A DNA stretch of 10,767 bases from Nitratifractor sp. (GCA_015485845.1 WFSU01000107.1:1-10767); one strand, 5' to 3'. Counted from the first letter of the stretch, positions 1 to 5,689 are shown. Numbers and translations: made by a program. The notes: generated by a model not told the origin, from the letters alone.

Positions 1-152
1 AGACCGTGCAAAAAAATGGAGCTAAAGCTATCGATACTTACCTCGATTATGCTGAGAGTTTTGTCAACTATGTCAAAAAACTCTCGACCGAGGGCAAAGG
101 GCTGACCAAACTGCCCAAAGCGGAGCATTGTATTAAGAGTTACAAGGAGTAA
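1..152 (+). CDS. C-terminal end of an unidentified protein (partial)
   Basis: An open frame runs in from the left edge and closes at a TAA at 150-152, giving the last 49 codons of a gene whose start lies outside the window. The visible tail is hydrophilic, rich in Lys, Ala and Tyr, and probably helical. It has one Cys near the end (residues read A-E-H-C-I-K-S-Y-K-E before the stop). There is no membrane segment and no recognisable motif, so no function is proposed. Codon choice looks like a real gene but is less GC-rich than the deo genes to the right. The gene converges on deoA, with a run of three hairpins between the two stop codons. The main doubt is that so little of the frame is visible. 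Confidence 0.6.
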   Translation, partial: TVQKNGAKAIDTYLDYAESFVNYVKKLSTEGKGLTKLPKAEHCIKSYKE

Positions 153-157
153 AATAC

Positions 158-230
158 GGGGCTGGGGCTTCAGCCCCACTAACGCGACTGAAGTCGCGTC
201 CCCTCTCATAAAAGCGTTGCCCTGCAACGC
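158..230. repeat. Three consecutive short hairpins between convergent genes
   Basis: Three perfect short stems follow one another. The first is TGGGGCT (163-169) with AGCCCCA (172-178) and a 2-nt loop. The second is ACGCGACT (182-189) with AGTCGCGT (192-199) and a 2-nt loop. The third is GCGTTGC (214-220) with GCAACGC (224-230) and a 3-nt loop. The first can also pair GGGGCT at 158-163 with AGCCCC at 172-177. They fill the gap between the stop codons of the left-edge gene and deoA, so they could terminate or protect both transcripts. None is followed by a T-run on either strand. The first two contain the degenerate decamer GRCTTYAGYC that recurs at 1680 and 1728, which favours a dispersed repeat. 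Confidence 0.75.
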
Positions 231-235
231 ATACC

Positions 236-257
236 AAAATTCCTAACTCCTAATTTT
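236..257. repeat. Heptamer repeat and weak hairpin overlapping the deoA stop
   Basis: On the minus strand, two TTAGGAR heptamers lie in tandem immediately after the deoA stop codon. On the plus strand they read CCTAACT and CCTAATT. The outer bases AAAATT (236-241) and AATTTT (252-257) form a 6-bp stem that includes the stop codon. It is AT-rich and weak. It belongs to the same class of 7-nt tandem repeats seen after cdd and after the last permease gene. Confidence 0.45.
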
Positions 258-1563
258 CTACGACCTCATACACTTCCCTAACCTCTGGGGAATTCTCTCC
301 GATCTCTATCGCCGCCCGTACCCGCTTCTCCGCCTCGGCAAAACTCTTCTCATCCCGTGCATGGATGGTCATTAACGGGCTATTGGGGGTGACTTTCTCT
401 CCCAAGGGAATAATATTCTCAAATCCAACACTATGGTCAACGCTATCTTCCGGCCGGAGCCGTCCGCCGCCCAGCCCCACAATAGCCATCCCCAATGCTG
501 TAGTATCCATCGCACTGATGATCCCAGAAGATCCAGCCGTGATGGGGCGAATGATGGGAGCGGAAGGCAGATAGGTTTCATAATTCTCCACGAAATCAGC
601 GGGGCCTCCGAGCATGGCGACCATCTGAGCGAACTTGGCCAGCGCCGATCCATCTGCGAGTACCGCTTCGAGTCGAGCCGTCGCTTCAGCCTCATCGGCA
701 GCCAGTCCACTGTCGATGAGTGCAGCAACCGAAAGTGCCATCGTCACGGCATGGAGGCGGGGGTTGCGTCGGGTGCCGCCCAGGTACTCGACCGCTTCAA
801 GCACTTCGAGGCCATTACCGGCATTCGAAGCCAGTGGCTGGTTCATGTCGGTCAAAATCGCCCGCGTCGTTACTCCGGCAGCATTGGCGATCCCCACGAT
901 CGACTCGGCCAACGCTTTGGAAAGGGCGTAGGTGGGCATGAACGCCCCACTGCCTACCTTGACATCCATCACCAGCGTTCCGATCCCCTCGGCCAGTTTT
1001 TTCGAAAGAATCGAAGCGGAGATCAGCGGGATACTCTCCACGGTGGCGGTGACATCTCGCACGGCATAGATCCGTTTGTCCGCCGGAGCGAGTGAGGCCG
1101 TCTGGCCAATGATCGCCACCCCGCACTCCCGCACGACCTTTTCAAAGAGCGCATCATCGGGCAGGACATTGTACCCCGGGATCGACTCAAATTTATCCAG
1201 CGTCCCGCCGGTATGCCCCAGCCCCCGCCCGGAGATCATCGGCACATACGCCCCGCAGGCGGCCAGCATCGGCCCCATCATCAGGGAGACCGTATCCCCT
1301 ACTCCGCCGGTGGAGTGTTTGTCCACCACCGGCCCGGGGAGATCCGGCCAGGAGAGGGTATTGCCCGAGTCCCGCATCGCCACCGTCAGCTGTGTCTTCT
1401 CCTCGAGCGACATACCGTTGAAAAAAACCGCCATCGCAAACGCCGCGATCTGCGCATCAGCGACACTCCCATCAGTCACGCCGGCGACAAACGCATCGAT
1501 CTCTTCACGGCTCAGCGGCTGATTGTCACGTTTCTTGCGGATAAACTCTTGGGGGATGAACAT
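250..1563 (-). CDS. deoA: Thymidine phosphorylase (pyrimidine-nucleoside phosphorylase)
   Basis: Cytoplasmic enzyme that reversibly phosphorolyses thymidine and deoxyuridine to the free base plus 2-deoxyribose-1-phosphate, feeding DeoB and DeoC. The 437-residue product is collinear, end to end, with my recollection of E. coli DeoA (440 aa). The phosphate-binding stretch K-H-S-T-G-G-V-G-D is at 82-90. The family signature S-G-R-G-L-G-H-T-G-G-T-L-D is at 111-123. Expected base-binding residues are R169, S184 and K188, with H83 in the active site. The K-V-G-S-G-A-F-M-P stretch is at 202-210. The ATG at 1563 is preceded by AAGGAG 7 nt upstream, so this start is firm. It is the distal gene after cdd on the same strand, but 248 nt of repeat-rich DNA separate them, so it may have its own promoter. 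A TACAAT at 1620-1625 (minus strand) is only a weak candidate. The sequence favours true DeoA over the Gram-positive Pdp group, though activity on uridine cannot be excluded. Confidence 0.97.
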   Translation of the reverse strand: MFIPQEFIRKKRDNQPLSREEIDAFVAGVTDGSVADAQIAAFAMAVFFNGMSLEEKTQLTVAMRDSGNTLSWPDLPGPVVDKHSTGGVGDTVSLMMGPMLAACGAYVPMISGRGLGHTGGTLDKFESIPGYNVLPDDALFEKVVRECGVAIIGQTASLAPADKRIYAVRDVTATVESIPLISASILSKKLAEGIGTLVMDVKVGSGAFMPTYALSKALAESIVGIANAAGVTTRAILTDMNQPLASNAGNGLEVLEAVEYLGGTRRNPRLHAVTMALSVAALIDSGLAADEAEATARLEAVLADGSALAKFAQMVAMLGGPADFVENYETYLPSAPIIRPITAGSSGIISAMDTTALGMAIVGLGGGRLRPEDSVDHSVGFENIIPLGEKVTPNSPLMTIHARDEKSFAEAEKRVRAAIEIGENSPEVREVYEVVEN

Positions 1564-1583
1564 GGTGGGGCTCCTTTTTGTTC

Positions 1584-1803
1584 GTGTTACGTGCTACGTG
1601 CTAAGTGTTACGCTTTTAAATTGTACATTTTTGGTGCTTATTGGTTGGTATCTATTCGACACCCCACTCCGGAAGTGGAGACTTCAGTCCCACCCCACAG
1701 TCAAAATTCGGGGTACCTTCCTGGTGAGGCTAAAGCCGCCACTTCCAGAGGAATGACCAACACGCCACTCTCATCAGCCCACGTAACACGTAACACGTAA
1801 CAC
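1584..1803. repeat. Long inverted repeat with arms made of 7-nt tandem repeats
   Basis: The arms at 1584-1607 and 1780-1803 are inverted copies of each other and differ at 3 of 24 positions. Each arm is three tandem units of a heptamer: TTACGTG and variants on the left, CACGTAA three times on the right. The arms enclose about 172 nt that contain a second, unrelated inverted repeat (1671-1746). The block fills the gap between the cdd stop and the deoA ribosome-binding site. In a cdd-deoA transcript it would fold into a long stem. The layout resembles a small non-autonomous element with terminal inverted repeats, but no flanking target-site duplication is obvious. No ORF of substance lies inside. 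Confidence 0.7.
1671..1746. repeat. REP/BIME-like inverted repeat inside the cdd-deoA gap
   Basis: The arms at 1671-1694 and 1723-1746 pair at 19 of 24 positions. Both begin with the perfect octamer pair GGAAGTGG / CCACTTCC. Each arm itself contains a self-complementary decamer, GACTTCAGTC at 1680-1689 and GGCTAAAGCC at 1728-1737, so either two small hairpins or one long stem can form. This two-palindromes-in-opposite-orientation design is that of bacterial REP/BIME elements. A further ACCCC/GGGGT pair (1692-1696, 1710-1714) lies in the middle. Confidence 0.65.
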
Positions 1804-1811
1804 TCAAAACG

Positions 1812-2222
1812 CTAAAAATTCTCCGGCCCGAACGCCTCGGGCAGCAGCTCCTCGATCGTATAGCTGCGCTGCAATCCCCGATCGAGATCGACCACATGGA
1901 TCTGCGTCTGCGCATCGCCAAACTCCCGAATCCGCTGCCGACACGCGCCGCAGGGGGTCACCGGAGCCTCCGAGCGCCCCACGATCACGATCTCGCAAAT
2001 CCGTCGTCCGCCCTGAGCCACCATCGAGCCGATCGCCTGCTCTTCAGCACACGACCCGGAGGGATAGGCAGCATTTTCGACGTTGCACCCACTGTGGATC
2101 ACACCGTGCTCATCGAGCACCGCCGCTCCGACCAAGAAACGGCTGTAGGGGGCATAGGCGTGGTGGTAGGCTTCGGTGGCGGACGCGATGAGAGGATCAA
2201 GAGAGTGTGTTTTTGCATTCAT
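1812..2222 (-). CDS. cdd: Cytidine deaminase, small tetrameric type
   Basis: Zinc enzyme that deaminates cytidine and deoxycytidine to uridine and deoxyuridine, the substrate of DeoA. Its 136 residues match the homotetrameric class (B. subtilis Cdd, 136 aa). The substrate stretch A-Y-A-P-Y-S-R-F is near 22-29 and G-C-N-V-E-N-A-A-Y is at 45-53. The zinc site is C58-A-E60 plus P-C91-G-A-C94, with E60 the catalytic acid. The C-terminal E-E-L-L-P-E-A-F is typical. Residue 61, just after the catalytic Glu, is Glu where the B. subtilis enzyme has Arg, which is unusual but not disabling by itself. The ATG lies 10 nt after the stop of the upstream GNAT toxin gene. The only Shine-Dalgarno-like bases (AGGTAA) overlap that stop codon, so translation may depend on the upstream frame. 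I see no separate promoter directly before it. Confidence 0.96.
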   Translation of the reverse strand: MNAKTHSLDPLIASATEAYHHAYAPYSRFLVGAAVLDEHGVIHSGCNVENAAYPSGSCAEEQAIGSMVAQGGRRICEIVIVGRSEAPVTPCGACRQRIREFGDAQTQIHVVDLDRGLQRSYTIEELLPEAFGPENF

Positions 2223-2232
2223 GTGTAGTATG

Positions 2233-2742
2233 TTACCTGATTGATTTCAAAATAAGCGTCATGTCGAGAAACATGGGTTGAGGCAGTTGATCTTCGAGTG
2301 GATGGAAGCCCAGCGAGCGATAGAACGAAACAGCGTCCTCTTCGGCGAGGAGATATAGCCCGGCACATCCGGCTATTTCAGATATCTCCTTCACCTTGTA
2401 CATCGCATCACGCAACATACGCTTCCCAAGCCCCATACCTTGAAGGTTTTTCTCAACTCCCAGCATACCCAGCTTCACAACCGGAACCATGGGCGGCAAA
2501 CCGGACGGTCTCTCTTCGCGGCCAAATTGCTCCCGTCCGATCGAAAAAGTATCCAACGTATAAAATCCAACAAACGCTTCTTTGGGATCAAGCAAAACAT
2601 ATCCCTGACTCAGATGGCGTTTTATTCGCTTTTTCAACGATTTTCGGACAAAAGTATTGATCATCTCATTACCGCAGTCGAAACGATTCATCCCCGGATA
2701 CGTTTGTTCGGGATCGAATTTTTTGAGAGAAAAATCACGCAC
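2233..2742 (-). CDS. GNAT acetyltransferase toxin of a TacA/TacT-like TA pair
   Basis: A 169-residue GNAT-fold protein of the TacT/AtaT/ItaT toxin type. Characterised relatives acetylate the amino group of charged tRNA and stop translation. The N-terminal F-D-C-G-N-E-M-I-N-T-F block at 21-31 is the usual opening of this family. The acetyl-CoA pyrophosphate loop Q-G-M-G-L-G is at 101-106 after the V-V-K-L-G-M-L-G-V strand. The C-terminal S-F-Y-R-S-L-G-F is at 139-146, with Y141 the likely equivalent of the catalytic tyrosine of TacT. Translation starts at a GTG that overlaps the end of the upstream antitoxin gene by 8 nt, a layout that balances the two proteins. Base composition is lower in GC than deoA or deoB, consistent with insertion into the locus. 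The amino-acid specificity of the target tRNA cannot be read from sequence. Confidence 0.9.
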   Translation of the reverse strand: MRDFSLKKFDPEQTYPGMNRFDCGNEMINTFVRKSLKKRIKRHLSQGYVLLDPKEAFVGFYTLDTFSIGREQFGREERPSGLPPMVPVVKLGMLGVEKNLQGMGLGKRMLRDAMYKVKEISEIAGCAGLYLLAEEDAVSFYRSLGFHPLEDQLPQPMFLDMTLILKSIR

Positions 2743-3013
2743 CGAAAGGTTCCAGATTCATCAGATCTTTTAGGGCTTTGGTCGGCTCTTTTTCTTGATG
2801 AAGATAGGTTTCAAAACGGTTCCAGTTTTCTTCAGAGAGCAAGAGCATTTTTTCATCTTTGAGCACTTCTCGAGCCCTTTGTGTCGCCGTGGAGATGAGA
2901 AAACTGCTCAGATCCATTCCCAGCGACTTGGCCGCCCCTTGAAGCATTTGCTTGACTTCATGAGACGTTTTAAACTCAATGCGGGCATTCTTAGTATCGG
3001 CAACAGCCAACAT
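2735..3013 (-). CDS. DUF1778 / TacA-like ribbon-helix-helix antitoxin
   Basis: A 92-residue antitoxin paired with the overlapping GNAT toxin. The N-terminal half, about residues 9-53, has the ribbon-helix-helix layout: a short strand A-R-I-E-F-K, then two helices around S-H-E-V-K-Q-M-L and D-L-S-S-F-L-I-S-T-A. This would bind DNA as a dimer. The C-terminal tail, about 58-88 (L-S-E-E-N-W-N-R-F then P-T-K-A-L-K-D-L-M), is the segment that in TacA-type proteins wraps and neutralises the acetyltransferase. The ATG is preceded by AGGAG 6 nt upstream, making this start secure. TA pairs of this type usually autorepress. Tandem 11-bp repeats over the promoter just upstream are the likely binding site. 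The gene is divergent from deoC, 113 nt away start to start. Confidence 0.92.
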   Translation of the reverse strand: MLAVADTKNARIEFKTSHEVKQMLQGAAKSLGMDLSSFLISTATQRAREVLKDEKMLLLSEENWNRFETYLHQEKEPTKALKDLMNLEPFGA

Positions 3014-3026
3014 AGATACTCCTGTA

Positions 3027-3048
3027 CGGATATTATACGGTTATTATA
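3027..3048 (-). promoter_or_regulatory. Promoter and likely operator of the DUF1778-GNAT module
   Basis: On the minus strand two TATAAT sequences occur (complement of 3032-3037 and of 3043-3048), each the start of an 11-bp direct repeat, TATAATATCCG and TATAATAACCG, that differ at one base. The repeats end 13 bases before the antitoxin ATG. Either TATAAT could serve as the -10 box; the upstream one leaves more room for a leader with the AGGAG site. Tandem repeats over a -10 box are the usual layout for ribbon-helix-helix autorepression. The function as operator is inferred. Confidence 0.6.
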
Positions 3049-3087
3049 TAGTTATTCGATGTGAAAGTCAACCCAAAACAAAAATCG

Positions 3088-3096
3088 TGCTATAAT
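3088..3096 (+). promoter_or_regulatory. Extended -10 promoter for deoC-deoB
   Basis: The sequence TG-C-TATAAT (3088-3096) is a perfect extended -10 element. No good -35 box lies at the right distance (TCAACC at 3068-3073 is a poor match). That is acceptable for extended -10 promoters and common in Campylobacterota. Transcription would begin near 3103, about 24 nt before the deoC ATG at 3127 and beyond the in-frame GTG at 3061. This argues for the shorter protein. Confidence 0.7.
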
Positions 3097-3126
3097 CCTA
3101 TCCAACATCCATTCCAAGGAACTTCT

Positions 3127-3798
3127 ATGCAAAATACTATTGCTAAAACCATCGACCATACCCTCCTCGCCCCCGACGCAACACTCGAAAAGATCCAGCA
3201 ACTCTGCGACGAAGCCGATACCTACGGGTTTGCCAGCGTGTGCGTCAATTCGGGGTATGTCGCCTCGGCAAAAGAGGCACTCGGAGAGAGCAACGTGGCA
3301 GTGTGCAGTGTAGTAGGCTTCCCCCTCGGAGCAATGGACACCGAGGCCAAAGCTTTCGAAGCCCGACGTGCCATCGAAAATGGCGCACATGAGATCGACA
3401 TGGTGATCAACGTCGGTTGGCTCAAATCGGGTCTCATTGAGCGGGTTAAAGCCGACATCATAGCCCTGCGTGAAGTGACTGAAGGACATGTCTTGAAAGT
3501 GATCCTCGAAACGGCAATGCTCAACCGTGAGGAGATCATCGTCGTGTGCGAGATCGCCCGGGATTCGGGAGCCGATTTTGTCAAGACGTCGACTGGGTTT
3601 GGCGGAGGCGGTGCGACCGTGGAAGATGTCCGCCTGATGAAAGAGACCGTCGGTGACAAGGTACAGGTCAAGGCCTCCGGCGGCGTGCGGGACTATGCGA
3701 CGGCCGTGGGGATGATAAAAGCGGGAGCAAGCCGGATCGGGGCAAGTGCCGGGATCGCGATCGTCACGGGTGCCCAAGCTGCCGAGGGGGATTACTGA
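3127..3798 (+). CDS. deoC: Deoxyribose-phosphate aldolase
   Basis: Class I aldolase that cleaves 2-deoxyribose-5-phosphate to acetaldehyde and glyceraldehyde-3-phosphate, the last step of deoxynucleoside catabolism. From the ATG at 3127 it has 223 residues, the length of the short DeoC group (as in B. subtilis). D-H-T-L-L-A-P is at 10-16 and V-C-V-N-S-G-Y-V at 38-45. D91 lies in E-I-D-M-V-I-N-V-G, the Schiff-base lysine K153 in F-V-K-T-S-T-G-F, and the second lysine K182 in V-K-A-S-G-G-V-R. The phosphate-binding G-A-S-R-I-G-A-S-A-G is at 200-209. AAGGA lies 7 nt before this ATG. An in-frame GTG at 3061 would add 22 residues upstream of the predicted transcription start, and I reject it. The TGA stop shares one base with the deoB ATG, so the two are translationally coupled. 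Confidence 0.97.
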   Translation: MQNTIAKTIDHTLLAPDATLEKIQQLCDEADTYGFASVCVNSGYVASAKEALGESNVAVCSVVGFPLGAMDTEAKAFEARRAIENGAHEIDMVINVGWLKSGLIERVKADIIALREVTEGHVLKVILETAMLNREEIIVVCEIARDSGADFVKTSTGFGGGGATVEDVRLMKETVGDKVQVKASGGVRDYATAVGMIKAGASRIGASAGIAIVTGAQAAEGDY

Positions 3799-5018
3799 TG
3801 CGTCGCGTGATCTGGCTGGTGCTTGACTCGTTTGGGATCGGCAACGCTCCCGATGCGGCTGATTTTGGTGATGCGGGAGCCGATACGCTGGGGCACATCG
3901 CCGCACAGCGTCCCCTGAGTCTGCCGAACCTCACGGCATTGGGATTGCAGGCAGCTTACGAGATCAACAACGGCACGAAGGCTACTCTTAAAAATGACCG
4001 ACCTCCCCTTCCCCAAGCCTTTTACGGTGCGGCACAGGAGCAGAGCGCGGGCAAAGATACCCTCTCGGGACATTGGGAGATGGCTGGAGTAGCGATGGAT
4101 GTGGCGATGCACTTTTTTCCAGATACACAGCCCACTTTTCCGCCTGAGCTCATCCAGACGATCCTTGATCGCGCCAACGCCGAAGGGCTGGCAATCCCCG
4201 GCATCCTCGGAGACCGTCACGCCAGCGGAGTCGAGGTTATCAACACTCTCGGTGAAGAACATATCGCTACCGGCAAGCCGATCTTCTACACCAGCGCAGA
4301 CTCGGTAATCCAGATCGCCGCCCACGAAGAGCATTTCGGGCTCGATCGCCTCTACCGCCTCTGCGTCATCAGCCGAGAAGTGGCCGACGCGTACGCCGTC
4401 GGACGGATCATCGCCCGCCCCTTTGTTGGGGAAAAAATCGGTGAATTTGTCCGCACCAAAAACCGCCGGGATTATGCCCTGCGCCCCAGCGGCACCTCCG
4501 TCCTCGAATATGCTCAGGCGCAAGGACTCCCCACCGTCGGGATCGGCAAGATCCACGATATCTTCGGCGGTTACGGGATCGGACACAAACGCCCGGCCTA
4601 CACACTCGAGGGCTTGATGGATGAAACCCTTGCCCAGATCGATGCCGTGCAGGAGTCCGGCATCATCATGACCAATTTCGTCGATTTTGACATGGAGTGG
4701 GGGCACCGGCGGGATGTCGAGGGGTATGCGGCGGGACTGGAGTATTTTGACAGCCGTGTGCCAGAGCTTCTGGCGAAATTGCACGAGGACGATCTGTTGA
4801 TTCTCACCGCCGATCACGGCTGTGACCCTACCTGGAGTGGCACTGATCATACCCGCGAAAACATCCCCGTTTTCGGCGTACTCGGATCGAAAACTATCGG
4901 TGAAATCGGCATCCGAGACGGCTTCGGCGATATGGCCGAGACCATCGCCGAGCATCTGGGGATCGCGCACCCCAAACCTTTCGGCACGTCGTTTCTGACA
5001 CACGGGGATGCCGAATGA
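3798..5018 (+). CDS. deoB: Phosphopentomutase
   Basis: Cytoplasmic manganese enzyme of the alkaline-phosphatase superfamily. It interconverts (deoxy)ribose-1-phosphate and (deoxy)ribose-5-phosphate and links DeoA to DeoC. The product has 406 residues, as in E. coli (407). Metal ligands can be read at D10 (V-L-D-S-F-G-I-G), D298 and H303 (N-F-V-D-F-D...W-G-H-R-R-D), D339 and H340 (T-A-D-H-G-C-D-P-T-W) and H351 (G-T-D-H-T-R-E). Their spacing equals that of the B. cereus enzyme. The phosphorylated threonine is T88 in G-K-D-T-L-S-G-H-W-E. I-F-Y-T-S-A-D-S-V at 162-170 is also characteristic. The ATG overlaps the deoC stop by one base, with a GAGGGGG Shine-Dalgarno inside deoC. The stop overlaps the start of the next small gene by 4 nt. 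Confidence 0.98.
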   Translation: MRRVIWLVLDSFGIGNAPDAADFGDAGADTLGHIAAQRPLSLPNLTALGLQAAYEINNGTKATLKNDRPPLPQAFYGAAQEQSAGKDTLSGHWEMAGVAMDVAMHFFPDTQPTFPPELIQTILDRANAEGLAIPGILGDRHASGVEVINTLGEEHIATGKPIFYTSADSVIQIAAHEEHFGLDRLYRLCVISREVADAYAVGRIIARPFVGEKIGEFVRTKNRRDYALRPSGTSVLEYAQAQGLPTVGIGKIHDIFGGYGIGHKRPAYTLEGLMDETLAQIDAVQESGIIMTNFVDFDMEWGHRRDVEGYAAGLEYFDSRVPELLAKLHEDDLLILTADHGCDPTWSGTDHTRENIPVFGVLGSKTIGEIGIRDGFGDMAETIAEHLGIAHPKPFGTSFLTHGDAE

Positions 5019-5254
5019 GCCTCAACCCCGTCGAAATCCTCGGCTATGCCGGTACGGCACTGGTCGTCCTCTCCTTCCTCAACCGCTCCATGCTCAAACT
5101 CCGCCTCCTCAACACCATCGGTGCCGCCATTATCACCCTCTACGCCTTCCTCATCGACGCCTGGCCAATGGTGCTCCTAAATGCCCTGCTGGCGGGGATC
5201 AATGGGTATCATTATGTGGTGTTGGTGCGAGAAAGAAACAGAGAAAACGCGTAG
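5015..5254 (+). CDS. Small three-helix membrane protein coupled to deoB
   Basis: A 79-residue protein with three predicted membrane segments at about 7-23, 31-47 and 50-71, a basic loop between the first two (N-R-S-M-L-K-L-R) and a charged C-terminus (V-R-E-R-N-R-E-N-A). It has no signal peptide cleavage motif. The pattern L-L-N-T-I-G-A-A...A-W-P-M-V-L-L-N recalls the small YgjV / CBU_0592-like membrane family of unknown function. This is a resemblance from memory, not a search result. Its ATG overlaps the deoB stop as ATGA, with GGGGA 6 nt upstream, so it is the third translated gene of the deoCB operon. A role in the uptake or efflux of pathway compounds is conceivable from the context only. 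Confidence 0.8.
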   Translation: MSLNPVEILGYAGTALVVLSFLNRSMLKLRLLNTIGAAIITLYAFLIDAWPMVLLNALLAGINGYHYVVLVRERNRENA

Positions 5255-5272
5255 GGTGCGCAATTGCGCACC
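5255..5272. repeat. Perfect 18-bp palindrome after the deoCB operon
   Basis: GGTGCGCAATTGCGCACC is a perfect palindrome that begins directly after the stop codon of the small membrane gene. It could form a stem with AATT at its centre and stabilise or end the deoCB transcript, but no T-run follows. It resembles the hairpin at 5322-5339 (14 of 18 bases the same) and the one at 6428-6444, so a dispersed repeat is as likely. Confidence 0.6.
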
Positions 5273-5321
5273 TTCCAACGGTTACATCATGGGGACATTT
5301 TGACAATTGCGTTGCGATTTT

Positions 5322-5339
5322 GGTGTGCTGTTGCACACC
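5322..5339. repeat. GGTGTGC hairpin, second copy of the type
   Basis: GGTGTGC (5322-5328) pairs perfectly with GCACACC (5333-5339) across a TGTT loop. It lies in the 195-nt gap between the small membrane gene and the second TA module. I see no gene in that gap. The shared ends with the palindrome at 5255 suggest one repeat family. Confidence 0.55.
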
Positions 5340-5389
5340 CTGCGCGTGGTACTTGATACTTAATCACTTCGAAATTGTTTCTAAACTGC

Positions 5390-5438
5390 TGGACTTTTTA
5401 AAGAAAATGTCGTATAATATATGAAAATATATACGACA
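5390..5438 (+). promoter_or_regulatory. Promoter with dyad operator for the second TA module
   Basis: A -35 like TGGACT (5390-5395) and a perfect TATAAT (5413-5418) are separated by 17 nt, a near-consensus promoter. A perfect 9-bp inverted repeat, TGTCGTATA (5408-5416) and TATACGACA (5430-5438), covers the -10 box and the expected start near 5425. Its last bases overlap the AAGGAG ribosome-binding site (5438-5443). This is the typical layout of an autorepressed toxin-antitoxin operon. Binding by the antitoxin downstream is inferred. Confidence 0.8.
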
Positions 5439-5449
5439 AGGAGCCTCTT

Positions 5450-5689
5450 GTGACATCCAAGATCACATTGTACTCAGAAAAACAACTCATCGAAGAGATC
5501 AAAGCATACGCCCGGGAGCACAACACCTCTGTCTCGAAAATGGTCAATGGATTTTTTCGCAACATCCTCGATCGCAAAAAATCTCAGGAACCCGGAAGTA
5601 AAATCACCGACTCCCTCACCGGCATTCTGAATGATACTACCGCCTCAAGAGAAACGTACCATGCCCATCTCGTGGACAAGTACCAATGA
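5450..5689 (+). CDS. DUF6364-like antitoxin of the PIN toxin
   Basis: A 79-residue protein starting at GTG, with AAGGAG 6 nt upstream. The N-terminal part is a ribbon-helix-helix type DNA-binding region: strand S-K-I-T-L-Y-S, a helix around K-Q-L-I-E-E-I-K-A-Y-A, then T-S-V-S-K-M-V-N-G-F-F (about 26-36). The C-terminal half holds I-T-D-S-L-T-G-I-L followed by Y-H-A-H-L-V-D-K-Y, the tail characteristic of the DUF6364 antitoxin family as I remember it. That tail probably binds the toxin. The stop overlaps the toxin ATG by 4 nt (ATGA). The protein most likely represses its own promoter through the dyad at 5408-5438. Confidence 0.85.
   Translation: MTSKITLYSEKQLIEEIKAYAREHNTSVSKMVNGFFRNILDRKKSQEPGSKITDSLTGILNDTTASRETYHAHLVDKYQ

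Noticed and set aside
1780..1803. The three CACGTAA units considered as a tiny CRISPR-like array.
   Set aside because: The units are contiguous 7-mers with no spacers and no cas genes nearby. They are simple tandem repeats.
3061..3126. Upstream GTG start that would lengthen DeoC by 22 residues.
   Set aside because: The extended -10 TATAAT at 3091-3096 lies inside the extension, so the GTG would be upstream of the transcript. The ATG at 3127 has AAGGA and gives the normal DeoC N-terminus.
3014..3126. A riboswitch or purine/pyrimidine-responsive leader before deoC or the TA pair.
   Set aside because: The predicted deoC leader is only about 24 nt and the TA leader is also very short. There is no room for an aptamer.
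3792..5003. A 403-codon open frame antisense to deoB on the minus strand.
   Set aside because: It lies wholly opposite deoB, which has full catalytic residues and family length. The antisense product has no recognisable domain and arises from GC-rich codon bias.
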